Under the pieces are notes generated by a model that was not told where the DNA came from, ran no database searches, and worked only from the letters and a program-made list of their open reading frames with translations. The position numbers and the translations under genes are program-made. This document shows positions 8,912 through 17,832 of a stretch of DNA of 64,000 nt, piece after piece. How positions within the stretch are numbered: the first letter of the stretch is position 1; each line of letters opens with the position of its first letter. The stretch lies in the NCBI RefSeq assembly GCF_002806975.1, contig NZ_NIHD01000015.1:1-64000 (forward strand), written 5' to 3'. The stretch comes from Marinobacter aromaticivorans. Lineage in GTDB: Bacteria; Pseudomonadota; Gammaproteobacteria; Pseudomonadales; Oleiphilaceae.

Positions 8912-9295
8912 ATGTCTGATATGCCGGCAATACTGGTTGCTGAAGAAGATTTCAACCGCTTGACGACCCTGATTGAAAAACAGGGTGATTCCGATGTTGC
9001 GGACGGCCTGGATGATGAGCTTAGCCGCGCCACGCTGGTGCCGCTGGCAGAAATGCCAGACGACGTAGTAACCATGAATTCCACTGTCCGTTTCCGGAAC
9101 GAGGACAGCGGCCAGGAGCACGAACTGACTCTGGTTTATCCGCACGAAGTGGGCACCGGGGAAGGCAAGATTTCCATTCTCGCGCCGGCGGGTTCAGCCC
9201 TGCTCGGGCTTTCGGTGGGGGAATCCATCGAGTGGCCAATCCGTGGCCGCAATAATATCCATCTGAAGATCATTAACGTTACCCGGCAGAACTGA
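8912..9295 (+). CDS. rnk: Nucleoside diphosphate kinase regulator Rnk
   Basis: A 127-residue protein of the GreA/GreB C-terminal superfamily. The short N-terminal helix pair (ILVAEEDFNRL) is followed by an FKBP-like domain that ends in the GreA-type VGESIEWPI stretch. Rnk binds RNA polymerase and in Pseudomonas affects nucleoside diphosphate kinase levels. An earlier in-frame ATG exists at 8900, but GGAG at 8902-8905 is six bases before the ATG at 8912, which fixes the start. The gene stands alone, convergent with the chemoreceptor gene. Confidence 0.9.
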   Translation: MSDMPAILVAEEDFNRLTTLIEKQGDSDVADGLDDELSRATLVPLAEMPDDVVTMNSTVRFRNEDSGQEHELTLVYPHEVGTGEGKISILAPAGSALLGLSVGESIEWPIRGRNNIHLKIINVTRQN

Positions 9296-9311
9296 TTGCC
9301 GGGAACAGATT

Positions 9312-9342
9312 ACGGGAGCGGCCTGCAAAAACGCCGTCCCGT
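9312..9342. terminator. Imperfect hairpin between convergent rnk and chemoreceptor genes
   Basis: ACGGG and CGGC (9312-9322) can pair with GCCG and CCCGT (9333-9342), with small bulges. There is no clear T tract on either strand, so this is only a possible shared terminator. Confidence 0.3.
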
Positions 9343-10964
9343 CAGCTGTTGTCCCGGTATAGCCGGAACTGCTCAATGGTTTCCCTGAGCGCCTCTGCCA
9401 TCACAAGCAAATCCCCCGCAATACCGGCAGTTTCCTGAGCATCTGTTGACGCCTGCTCTGCAGAACGGCTGATTTCAATCACGTTCTGATTAATGGCCTC
9501 GGATACATCGCTTTGCTCGTTGGCCGCACTTTCCATCTCTTCGTTGAGCGATGCGATTTCCCGTACCGCCGCAGCAATGCTCTGCAACTCGGATTCCACT
9601 TTCAGAATGGCCTCTACCTGATGCCCCGCCATATCCGAAGCATGGCGCATTGTGGCCACACAATCGACCACCTCGCTTCTGAGGCCGTTAATGGTACTGC
9701 GGATTTCTTCTGTGGAAACCTGTGTGCGGGAAGCCAGCGCACGCACTTCATCAGCAACCACCGAAAAGCCACGGCCCTGCTCCCCTGCTCTGGCTGCTTC
9801 AATAGCCGCGTTCAGGGCGAGCAAATTGGTCTGCTCTGCAATGTTGGAAATTTCTTCCAGCATGCTCGCCATCTGGCTGGTGCGCTGGTTCAGATCCTCG
9901 ATCCGTTTGGCGCCGCCCTGAACCTCGGTGTTGAGCGCCTCGATACCTTCTACTGCCGCACGTGCCAGTTGCTCGCCGCTGCTCGCAGACTCGGCTGTCT
10001 CTGCCGATTTGCAGGTTGTATGATTGGCGTTTTCCCGCACCTGCACAGCCGATGCGGCCATTTCTGTGGTTGCACTGGCAACCTGGTCGGTATTGTCTTT
10101 CTGCGCCATCACCTCATTGCCGGTGGTTTCGGCTTTTGCAGCAATACTGCGAGCCGCCTCTTCCACTCTTGCAGCGTTATCCATAACCGTGTGCATGCTC
10201 TCCCGGATTTTTGCCATCATACGGTTGAACGCCAGTGAGACAGAGCCTATTTCGTCGTTGCGGGACACGTCCAGCTCGATGGTGAGATCGGAGTTTCCGG
10301 ATATCTGGTCCATACTCCTCTGGAGCCTGCGCAACCGGGAAAAAACCAGACGGTTCAAAACCAGCCCCGTCAGAAAAAATACCGCAGCAAAGATAGCCGC
10401 CTGAATACCGCCGCTGGCAAACAGCTGCCGATGCAGCCGGTCGTCGCTTTCGGCAAGAGAATAATCCACACGAATGGCTCCCAGCACATCGCCTTCCCGG
10501 GCCTGGTGGCAGCCCAGACAATTCACACCCTGATAGTCCTCCCGGGCAATCACCGGATCAATCAGCGTGTAAACGCGCCCCTCGCCGTTGCTTGAGTAGC
10601 GCTCAATCCTCTGCCCTGCGAGGGCTTTTTTGTCGTCGGAATCACGCGCCTGTTCCGCCTGCAAGCCACTGCCAAACATCTGGTTCATCTGGTCACTGCG
10701 AATCACCCTCACATCCAGAACATTCTCCGAAGCCATCACTTTGCCCCGGAGTACATCACGATTGTCGATTGTGCCGGTTACCATCATGGTGTTCAGGCCG
10801 TCAAAATAGGATTTGGCCAAACCATCCACATACTTGTGACTGAAATCTTCCATATGGTCACGCTGGGCATTCGCGCTATAGAGCACGGTGAACACAAGAA
10901 TGAGGGAAAAAGCAGCGGCCAACGCGGCGAGCAGCAGAAAGCGGATGGAATAGTGTTTTTTCAT
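9342..10964 (-). CDS. Methyl-accepting chemotaxis protein with periplasmic c-type haem motif
   Basis: A 540-residue chemoreceptor. Membrane segment 1 is about residues 8-29, the periplasmic sensor about 30-185, membrane segment 2 about 186-206, then HAMP (about 205-260) and the MCP signalling hairpin (tip near 365-405, [24 protein letters not shown]). The sensor region carries Cys149-Leu-Gly-Cys152-His153, a textbook covalent haem site, shortly before the second membrane segment. This is the layout of Tll0287-like/DUF3365 haem sensors. It probably steers motility in response to redox state, oxygen or a gas ligand. Haem attachment is inferred from CxxCH. Confidence 0.9.
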   Translation of the reverse strand: MKKHYSIRFLLLAALAAAFSLILVFTVLYSANAQRDHMEDFSHKYVDGLAKSYFDGLNTMMVTGTIDNRDVLRGKVMASENVLDVRVIRSDQMNQMFGSGLQAEQARDSDDKKALAGQRIERYSSNGEGRVYTLIDPVIAREDYQGVNCLGCHQAREGDVLGAIRVDYSLAESDDRLHRQLFASGGIQAAIFAAVFFLTGLVLNRLVFSRLRRLQRSMDQISGNSDLTIELDVSRNDEIGSVSLAFNRMMAKIRESMHTVMDNAARVEEAARSIAAKAETTGNEVMAQKDNTDQVASATTEMAASAVQVRENANHTTCKSAETAESASSGEQLARAAVEGIEALNTEVQGGAKRIEDLNQRTSQMASMLEEISNIAEQTNLLALNAAIEAARAGEQGRGFSVVADEVRALASRTQVSTEEIRSTINGLRSEVVDCVATMRHASDMAGHQVEAILKVESELQSIAAAVREIASLNEEMESAANEQSDVSEAINQNVIEISRSAEQASTDAQETAGIAGDLLVMAEALRETIEQFRLYRDNS

Positions 10965-11233
10965 AGCAACCCGGTAGAAAATCGATACAAAAAAGTTTCA
11001 GCACATTCGTGCAAGTGTCGCGGAAAGACCAACAAACACCAGATCCCAACCGGAATTTCCAGACACTGACTGTTATGACGGCAAAGCGGCGGTTAACTTT
11101 ATAGATACGCGTCAAATATTTCCTGACCCAGATCAGAAAGGCACTTTTAAGACTGGCCTGAAATATGCTTATTGGGTGTTATCGACGATCACTTTCCGGC
11201 ACGCGGTCTGCTGCCGGCGGAGGAGTACTGGCC

Positions 11234-11899
11234 ATGTCATTGCTTTCATCTCTCATACAGGCAGGCACCCGCTTTCAGCAAAGCCTGGAAAACCGCCCAA
11301 CCGCAAAAGGGATGAATGAACAAAAGAATCAGGGTCCTGGAAAAGCGGAGGCTGCGCCCTCCGTAAGTACGGGTGATGACCGCTTTACGCCAACGGGGGA
11401 TTTCCTGAACGCAAAGGAACAACTGAAAGCGCAGAAGTTGCCGCTGGCAGATTACAAGCAAACGGTGGGGCAGGATCTTGCCTTCATCCGGGAAACACTG
11501 CGGCACAAACTTGCCGAATACAACCTGAACCCGGCCTCAAAAATAAGCGTTAACAAAAATGAGGGTGGCAGGATTGAAGTGGGCGGAAACCTTGCAGAAG
11601 AAGCACGTACCCGCATTGAAAATGATCTTAACGTGAACAGGAGTTTCGCAGATGCCTTCAGCCGCCTGAGCGTAAACGAGCCGACACTGCACTTTATGGA
11701 CAATGCCCTGAAGCTCAACCAGGCTTACGGCGTCAATAATTCACTGCTGGACACACTGATCAGCGAAAACCAGCAGTTCAACGGCCTGCAGGACCTCGTG
11801 CATCGCTACGACACCCTGCGCCGCTCCGCCCGGACTGATCAGTTTAATGTTGCAGAGAACCGCTCTACCTATGCCTTCAACCTGAATACCCGGGCCTGA
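11234..11899 (+). CDS. Hypothetical protein
   Basis: A 221-residue protein I do not recognise. It has no signal peptide, membrane helix or clear domain. The N-terminal 60 residues are rich in Gly, Pro, Ser and charged residues and look disordered, and the rest is predicted-helical and Asn-rich. The frame opens earlier, but AGGAG at 11221-11225 supports the ATG at 11234. It converges with yciO, with three bases between the stops. Confidence 0.65.
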   Translation: MSLLSSLIQAGTRFQQSLENRPTAKGMNEQKNQGPGKAEAAPSVSTGDDRFTPTGDFLNAKEQLKAQKLPLADYKQTVGQDLAFIRETLRHKLAEYNLNPASKISVNKNEGGRIEVGGNLAEEARTRIENDLNVNRSFADAFSRLSVNEPTLHFMDNALKLNQAYGVNNSLLDTLISENQQFNGLQDLVHRYDTLRRSARTDQFNVAENRSTYAFNLNTRA

Positions 11900-11902
11900 G
11901 CA

Positions 11903-12526
11903 TCAGGTTTCAAACGGTGCCGGATCGCCCTTGCCCACACGGGTAACCACCGGCACTTCACCCGTAAAGTTCACCACCGTGGTGGGCTCCATACCACAGA
12001 AACCGCCGTCGATAATCAGGTCCAGTTCATGCTCCAGCGTATCCCGGATGTCATAAGGATCTGTCATGGGGTCGGACTCGCCCGGTAAAATCAGCGTGCT
12101 GCTCATGATGGGCTCGCCTAGCTCACCCAACAACGCCTGAACGATCGCGTTATCGGGAACCCTTACTCCGATCGTGCGGCGCTTCGGGTTCAGCAGACGC
12201 CTTGGCACCTCGCTCGTCGCATCCAGAATGAAGGTATAAGGCCCCGGCGTGAAGGTCTTGAGCAGCCGGTACTGGGTGTTATCCACTTTGGCATACACCC
12301 CGATATCCGAAAGATCACGACATACCAGCGTAAAATTATGCTTGTCATCCAGTTTGCGAATCCGCTTGATCTTGTCGGCAGCCGGCTTCTCCCCCAAATG
12401 ACACCCAAGGGCGTATCCCGAGTCCGTGGGATACACAATCACACCGCCATTACGAAGAATCTCAACCGCCTGCCTGACCAACCGTTTTTGCGGATTTTCC
12501 GGGTGAATCTGAAAGAACTGGCTCAT
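11903..12526 (-). CDS. yciO: YciO/Sua5/TsaC family protein
   Basis: A 207-residue protein with the Sua5-YciO-YrdC fold. GGVIVYPTDSGYALGC (about 27-42) is the nucleotide-binding motif, followed by IKRIRKLDDKHNFTLVCRDLS and the RRTIGVRVPDN strand. The family makes threonylcarbamoyl-AMP for tRNA t6A. The YciO branch is a paralogue whose cellular job is less clear, and the DDKHNFTL wording fits YciO better than TsaC. The start at 12526 overlaps the bolA stop by four bases and has GGAGGG six bases upstream. The longer frame from 12637 is read-through into bolA. Confidence 0.85.
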   Translation of the reverse strand: MSQFFQIHPENPQKRLVRQAVEILRNGGVIVYPTDSGYALGCHLGEKPAADKIKRIRKLDDKHNFTLVCRDLSDIGVYAKVDNTQYRLLKTFTPGPYTFILDATSEVPRRLLNPKRRTIGVRVPDNAIVQALLGELGEPIMSSTLILPGESDPMTDPYDIRDTLEHELDLIIDGGFCGMEPTTVVNFTGEVPVVTRVGKGDPAPFET

Positions 12527-12894
12527 GAAAGCCCTCCGCTCTGATTTTTCGAACCTGAAGCCGCTGGCCGGGCATCCGCCTTGGAACCTCCCATGCAATT
12601 CGGCGACGCCGGCACCGACTGCCCGGACGCTTCCCACTCCTCCGGAGAGTATAGATGAAGTGCCAATGCATGCACGCCACCTGCCATCTCCAGCTCTTCA
12701 GAGAGCACCTTGTAAATAGCCTGATGCCGCTTGACCTTCATCTGACCCGCAAATGCCGGCGACACCATGGTCACCTTGAAGTGCGTTTCCGAGTTCGGCG
12801 GCACACTGTGCATATGGCTTTCGTTCTCCACCTGAAGAATACTGGCGTCAAACGCCTCATTCAGCTTGCTTTCAATTGCGTTCTGCATTTTCAT
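12523..12894 (-). CDS. bolA: BolA family protein
   Basis: A 123-residue protein with the BolA fold in residues 1-95. SHMHSVPP and ETHFKVTMVSPAFAGQ are followed by RHQAIYKVLSEEL and GVHALALHLYSPEEW. BolA proteins pair with monothiol glutaredoxins around a [2Fe-2S] cluster and influence envelope and stress genes. A 30-residue Gly/Ser/Pro tail extends past the usual family end. An ATG two codons later (12888) is an alternative start. It is cotranscribed with yciO through an ATGA overlap. Confidence 0.88.
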   Translation of the reverse strand: MKMQNAIESKLNEAFDASILQVENESHMHSVPPNSETHFKVTMVSPAFAGQMKVKRHQAIYKVLSEELEMAGGVHALALHLYSPEEWEASGQSVPASPNCMGGSKADARPAASGSKNQSGGLS

Positions 12895-12908
12895 AATTAT
12901 TTAACTCT

Positions 12909-12938
12909 CAACATTCGCTCTGGCAACATTCGCTCTGG
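12909..12938. repeat. 15-bp perfect tandem repeat upstream of bolA
   Basis: CAACATTCGCTCTGG occurs twice head to tail at 12909-12923 and 12924-12938. It begins 15 bp upstream of the bolA start codon and overlaps its leader. It could be an operator or a simple slippage duplication. Confidence 0.6.
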
Positions 12939-13117
12939 GTTGATTGGCGACACCCCGGTGTACGAAGACGGCGTGTTTTGAAAAGGCCAGCTGCGCGCCC
13001 GACTAACCCCAAAGCAAACAGTCTACTACAGAAGATGCACTTCCCCGAACCTTGACACCCATCCACCAAACAGCCACATTCCCTTGCCAGCCAAAGACCG
13101 GAAAACCTTACCCAGCC

Positions 13118-15280
13118 ATGCTCCTGTACATCGCGGAAAAACCCAGCCTCGGCAGAGCCATTGCCGCCGCCCTGCCCGGCCCCTACCAGAAAGGCCAGGG
13201 CTGGATTCGCTGTGGCAAAGGCAACGAAGCTGCCACCGTGAGCTGGTGTATTGGCCACCTGCTGGAGCCGGCCGAACCGGGAAGCTACAACCCGGCGTGG
13301 AAAACATGGCGCCAGCACGACCTGCCCATGTTCCCGGACACATGGCAGCTAACCCCCAAAGACAGCGTGCGCCAGCAACTCAACACACTGGAATCCCTGA
13401 TTCGGCAGGCAAATACCATTGTTCATGCCGGAGACCCGGACAGGGAAGGTCAACTGCTGGTTGATGAAGTGATCCGCTACTTCGGAACCCGGGCCCCGGT
13501 AAAACGCATACTCATCAACGACCTGACCCCGGCGGCCGTTACCAAAGCCATACAGCAACCCCGGGACAACTCGGAGTTCCGCAGGCTCTCGCATTCTGCC
13601 CTCGCCCGGCAACGGGCCGACTGGCTCTATGGCATCAACCTCACCCGTTTTTATACGCTGAATTACCAGCAGCAAGGGCAAAAGGGCGTTTACTCCGTGG
13701 GCCGGGTGCAAACACCGGTACTGGGCCTGGTGGTGGAACGGGACAACACCATCGAGAACTTTGAGCCCAAACCCTACTTTCGCATAGAAGCCCGCTTCCG
13801 GGCACAGGAAGAAGAGGCGGACCAGCAAGCGTTCACTGCCCGATGGCTGCCGAACGAACAGTTTCAGGATTATCTGGACGACGAGAACCGCCTGCTGGAC
13901 CGCGCAACCGCCGGGCAGATTGCCGCCAGCATTCACCATCGGCCCGGGTCGGTGATTGAATCCCGCTTTCGCGACCGCCCGGAAGCGCCGCCCTTGCCTT
14001 TATCCCTGTCGGCGTTGCAAATCGAAGCGGGGCGCCTGTTTCGCATGGGAGCGAAAGACGTACTGGACACGGCGCAAAATCTTTACGAACGCCACCAGCT
14101 GATCACCTACCCCCGTTCCGACTGCCGACACCTGCCTGAAGGCCATTTTGCCCAGCGCGAACAAATCGCGGGTGCTATCGGCCGCGTTCTGCCAGACCTG
14201 GCTGAAACCTGTAATCAGGCCGATTTCAACCGCAAAACAGCTGCCTGGAACGATAAAAAAGTAGATGCCCACCACGCCATTATTCCCACCAGCCGAACGG
14301 CACCCAATGGCCGGCTCAGTGATGCTGAACAGAAAATCTACGATCTTGTCAGCCGTTATTATCTGATGCAGTTTCTCGCAGATGCCATACACCGCGAAGG
14401 CCGGTTGACCGTGCAGGTTGCAGAACACCGGTTCCGTGCCACTGAAACTGCCGTGCTGGAACCCGGCTGGAAGGCTCTGGAGTTAAAACTCCGGGACAAC
14501 AACAAAGAAACTGAAAAACCCCCACTGCCACGCCTGGGCAAGGGTGAACCGGTATTCTGCGAAGACAGCACCGTAAACGAGCGAAAAACCCAGCCACCCC
14601 AGCACTTCACCGATGCGACGCTGCTCTCGGCGATGACCAACATTGCCCGGTTTGTAACCGACCCGGAGCTTCGGAAAACCCTGAGGGAAACGGACGGCCT
14701 GGGCACAGAAGCGACCCGCGCGAGCATTATCGACACCCTGTTCAAGCGGGACTATCTGTACCGGGACAGCCGGCACATTCGTGCGACCGACAAAGGAAAA
14801 ACGCTGATCGGGGCTCTGCCGGAATCTGTCAGTAAGCCCGACAGAACGGCAGTCTGGGAAGCAACTCTGGAAGCCATACGCAGAGGTGAAGGCGACCCCA
14901 GGCAATTTCTCGAGGCACTGAAAACAGAAATCCGCCTGTTCATTGGCACCAAGGCTGAAACGCCGGCAGCAGCGCCACAAACCACATTGCCGAACTGCCC
15001 CAAATGCCGGGCACCCATGACAGAGCGAAACGGCAAGTTCGGTCATTTCTTTGCCTGCACCCGATACCCTGACTGCCGGGGAACCCGCCCGCTTGAAGAC
15101 GCCAACCCGGCAGATGGCACCGGGCAAAAACCTGTGCCCTGCCCCCACTGTTTTTCCCCGCTCGTTCGCCGGAACGGCAAAAAAGGCTGGTTCTGGGGCT
15201 GCAGTAATTTCCCGGCCTGCCGACAAACACTGAATGACGACAACGGAAAGCCAGCAATTCGCTTACGCAAGTCTACATAA
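13118..15280 (+). CDS. topB: DNA topoisomerase III (type IA)
   Basis: A 720-residue type IA topoisomerase. The TOPRIM domain starts at residue 1 (LLYIAEKPSLGRAIAAAL) and has HAGDPDREGQ near 103-112. The active-site Tyr is in LITYPRSDCRHLP (about residue 330). Two C-terminal zinc ribbons of four Cys each are visible (about 627-660 and 675-705), both shaped CPxC...CxxxPxCR. It relaxes and decatenates negatively supercoiled DNA. The start is chosen at MLLYIAEKPS because the topoisomerase fold begins there; the frame is open to 13052. Confidence 0.93.
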   Translation: MLLYIAEKPSLGRAIAAALPGPYQKGQGWIRCGKGNEAATVSWCIGHLLEPAEPGSYNPAWKTWRQHDLPMFPDTWQLTPKDSVRQQLNTLESLIRQANTIVHAGDPDREGQLLVDEVIRYFGTRAPVKRILINDLTPAAVTKAIQQPRDNSEFRRLSHSALARQRADWLYGINLTRFYTLNYQQQGQKGVYSVGRVQTPVLGLVVERDNTIENFEPKPYFRIEARFRAQEEEADQQAFTARWLPNEQFQDYLDDENRLLDRATAGQIAASIHHRPGSVIESRFRDRPEAPPLPLSLSALQIEAGRLFRMGAKDVLDTAQNLYERHQLITYPRSDCRHLPEGHFAQREQIAGAIGRVLPDLAETCNQADFNRKTAAWNDKKVDAHHAIIPTSRTAPNGRLSDAEQKIYDLVSRYYLMQFLADAIHREGRLTVQVAEHRFRATETAVLEPGWKALELKLRDNNKETEKPPLPRLGKGEPVFCEDSTVNERKTQPPQHFTDATLLSAMTNIARFVTDPELRKTLRETDGLGTEATRASIIDTLFKRDYLYRDSRHIRATDKGKTLIGALPESVSKPDRTAVWEATLEAIRRGEGDPRQFLEALKTEIRLFIGTKAETPAAAPQTTLPNCPKCRAPMTERNGKFGHFFACTRYPDCRGTRPLEDANPADGTGQKPVPCPHCFSPLVRRNGKKGWFWGCSNFPACRQTLNDDNGKPAIRLRKST

Positions 15281-15408
15281 CGATACTGAATGCCTTGCAG
15301 CAATTTGCGATAATCGACTGATATGGCGGGAGATCCTGTTTCTCACCCTGATTATGTCAGAGGGGAACAGCATCGCAACAAGGCATCATCTAGTCCGGGA
15401 GATACGCA

Positions 15409-16173
15409 ATGCGCATTGCTCTGCTTGAAGACCAACAGGAACAGGCGCAGCACATCCAGTCCATTCTGTCTGAGCGCGGGCATCACTGCGACAGCTTCCC
15501 CACCGGCCAGAGTTTTCTGAGTGCCGCACTGCACCGCAGTTACGATCTGATGATTCTTGACTGGCAGATACCCGATATGACCGGTATCGATGTGCTGAAA
15601 AGTGTAAGGGCGCAAATTAACTGGCCTGTTCCCATTGTATTTCTCACCCAGCGCGACAGCGAATCCGATATTGTTGAGGCACTGGATGCCGGCGCAGATG
15701 ACTTCCTTGCAAAGCCGGCACGGGCCGCGGAGCTGGTCGCTCGTATCAACGCCCTGGCGCGCCGTGCCAATCCGGACAACGAGAAAGAAGTGCTGCAATA
15801 CGGACCTTTTGAAGTCAACACCCAACACCGAACCATTTGCCTGCACGGCGAAGAGCTCACGCTGACCGATAAAGACTTCGACCTGACCCTGTTCCTGTTC
15901 CTGTTCCAGAACCAGGGCCGCCTGCTCACCCGTGAGGTGCTGCTGGAGCGTGTCTGGGGGCTGGCTAAAGATATCAACACCCGAACCGTTGACACCCACA
16001 TGAGCCGCCTCAGGCGCCGGATGGGATTGAACCCGGAGAACGGCTTCCGTATCAAGACGATCTACCAGCGCGGCTACCGCCTGGAAGCCATGAAAAGCGA
16101 AGCCGCGAACGAAGATTTAACGAAAGCGAAAGCCCCGGATTCGAACCGGGAAGCACAAATACTGGATGACTGA
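15409..16173 (+). CDS. OmpR/PhoB-type response regulator
   Basis: A 254-residue regulator. The receiver domain is residues 1-115, with the phospho-Asp in LMILDWQIPDMTG (about residue 50) and the switch Lys in DDFLAKPARAAE. The winged-helix DNA-binding domain is about 130-230, with RTVDTHMSRLRRRM as recognition helix and the terminal YQRGYRLE. It is first in a three-gene plus-strand unit with a FecR-like protein and a CHASE2 kinase and is most likely the kinase's partner. A 20-residue charged tail follows the DNA-binding domain. Confidence 0.88.
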   Translation: MRIALLEDQQEQAQHIQSILSERGHHCDSFPTGQSFLSAALHRSYDLMILDWQIPDMTGIDVLKSVRAQINWPVPIVFLTQRDSESDIVEALDAGADDFLAKPARAAELVARINALARRANPDNEKEVLQYGPFEVNTQHRTICLHGEELTLTDKDFDLTLFLFLFQNQGRLLTREVLLERVWGLAKDINTRTVDTHMSRLRRRMGLNPENGFRIKTIYQRGYRLEAMKSEAANEDLTKAKAPDSNREAQILDD

Positions 16174-17803
16174 ACACTCTATGCCATTTCTCACCAAAGC
16201 ATTTCTGGTGCTGGCTTTTCTGGTGATGGGTGCGCCTGTGAGTGCGGAGCTTTCCATTACCCGTGGCTCCGCGACGGCTCTGGCAAGCCCTGCCAGCAAG
16301 ACTGCGCCCGAGTGGACTTACACCCTGAAGCCCGGTGAGAGTTTTTCCGAAGTGGCCAAAGAGCTCCTGACCAGCAACCAGAGCGTAGCCCGCCTGCTTC
16401 AGTATAACGCGATCGAAAACCCCGCCACTCTGGGAGAGGGCGACCGTTTTCGCATTCCCTTGTCCTGGCTGAAAAGACAACCTGACCCAGCTCGGGTCAC
16501 CTCGGTTACCGGCAGTGTGCAACTGATATCCGGCGTTGATGGCGGGAAAAAAAACCTGACCAAAGGCGCTCTTGTGCGAGTAGGTGACGAGGTGCTATCG
16601 GCTGCCGGAGCAGCGACCATCACCCTGGCAGACGGCTCGGAAGTCCGCCTCTCACCCAATTCCAGGCTGATTTTCAACCGGCTGACCCAATACGGCAAGT
16701 CCGGCATGGTAGATACCCGGCTACGCCTGAACCGGGGAGAAGCCCATACCCGCGTGAAGCCTGTAATTGAGGGTGGCGCCCGCTTTGAAATAGAAACCCC
16801 CTCGGCCGTGGCCGCCGTGCGTGGGACCGCCTTTTCACTGCAAACCGGGCCTGAGGGTACTCGCCTGCAAGTGACCGAAGGAGTCGTTGATTTCGGTGCC
16901 CCAAACCGGACCCACCGCATACCCGCCGGTTTCAGCGCCACGGTTGACAGCAGCAGTAGCAGAAACATGAGCATACGCAGAATGCCCCCGGCGCCGGAAA
17001 TCAATCCGTTCCCCTCTGTGCTCACCCAGCTTCCGGCAGAAATGACCTGGAAACAGAACGCATCCACCCGCTATCGCCTTGATATTTTTGAAACAGAAAG
17101 CGGGCGGTGGGTTGAAAGCCGTGAAATCGACGGCAACCGCTTTGACATCAGCCGCCTCGACAATGGCGGGTACAGGGTTCATCTGGCTGCACTTGACCCA
17201 CAAGGCGCGCTGGGAATGCCCGCCATTCTGCCTGTCGAGGTGGATTTACGGGCCCGCGCTGCAACCCTGCTGGCGCCTGAAAACGGCGGTAGCGTCAATG
17301 ACGACATGCCGGAATTCCGCTGGGCACTCAACGGTGAAAACGAGGTTGCACGGGTTGAGATTGCCGAAGATGAAGCGTTTCGGAACCTGACAGCAACCAG
17401 TGAGTGGGCTCCGGACACATCTGCCCTGCCCTCGCGCCCCCTGAGTCCGGGCCAGTATTACTGGCGAGTGGTTACAGAAGCCGGCGGTAACTCCGTGGCC
17501 ACCACCGAACCCCGTAAGCTGATTGTAAACGGGACCTTGCCGCCGGTTCGGATTATCAGTATCAATTACATCGACAGCCAGGTTCGGGTGTTTTGGGAGA
17601 AGATCGACACAGCTGTAAACTACCGGATGCAGCTCTCGGAAGAGCCGGATTTTGAAAGGGTTATCAAAGAAGCCACATTACCGGATACTACAGCGGCCTT
17701 GCGTCTTATTCCCGGAAGGCGGTATTTTGTGCGCCTGAAAGCACTTTCCGACGGCCCGTTGCAGAGCCGCTGGGGGCCAGGGAGGGAACTGTACCTGGAG
17801 TAA
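16166..17803 (+). CDS. LysM and FecR domain exported protein
   Basis: A 545-residue exported protein. The signal peptide (residues 1-25, FLVLAFLVMGAPVSA) is followed by a LysM-like region (about 48-92, YTLKPGESFSEVAKELL), a FecR domain (about 110-255, with AAVRGTAFSLQ and VTEGVVDFGAP), then beta-rich repeats resembling fibronectin type III (about 285-545). FecR/LysM proteins sit in the periplasm near peptidoglycan. The start overlaps the regulator stop by eight bases; a second ATG at 16181 is also possible. Lying between a response regulator and a CHASE2 kinase, it probably supplies or tunes the signal for that kinase. Confidence 0.82.
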   Translation: MTEHSMPFLTKAFLVLAFLVMGAPVSAELSITRGSATALASPASKTAPEWTYTLKPGESFSEVAKELLTSNQSVARLLQYNAIENPATLGEGDRFRIPLSWLKRQPDPARVTSVTGSVQLISGVDGGKKNLTKGALVRVGDEVLSAAGAATITLADGSEVRLSPNSRLIFNRLTQYGKSGMVDTRLRLNRGEAHTRVKPVIEGGARFEIETPSAVAAVRGTAFSLQTGPEGTRLQVTEGVVDFGAPNRTHRIPAGFSATVDSSSSRNMSIRRMPPAPEINPFPSVLTQLPAEMTWKQNASTRYRLDIFETESGRWVESREIDGNRFDISRLDNGGYRVHLAALDPQGALGMPAILPVEVDLRARAATLLAPENGGSVNDDMPEFRWALNGENEVARVEIAEDEAFRNLTATSEWAPDTSALPSRPLSPGQYYWRVVTEAGGNSVATTEPRKLIVNGTLPPVRIISINYIDSQVRVFWEKIDTAVNYRMQLSEEPDFERVIKEATLPDTTAALRLIPGRRYFVRLKALSDGPLQSRWGPGRELYLE

Positions 17804-17832
17804 CACTGAACAATTAACACACAGCAGGATTC

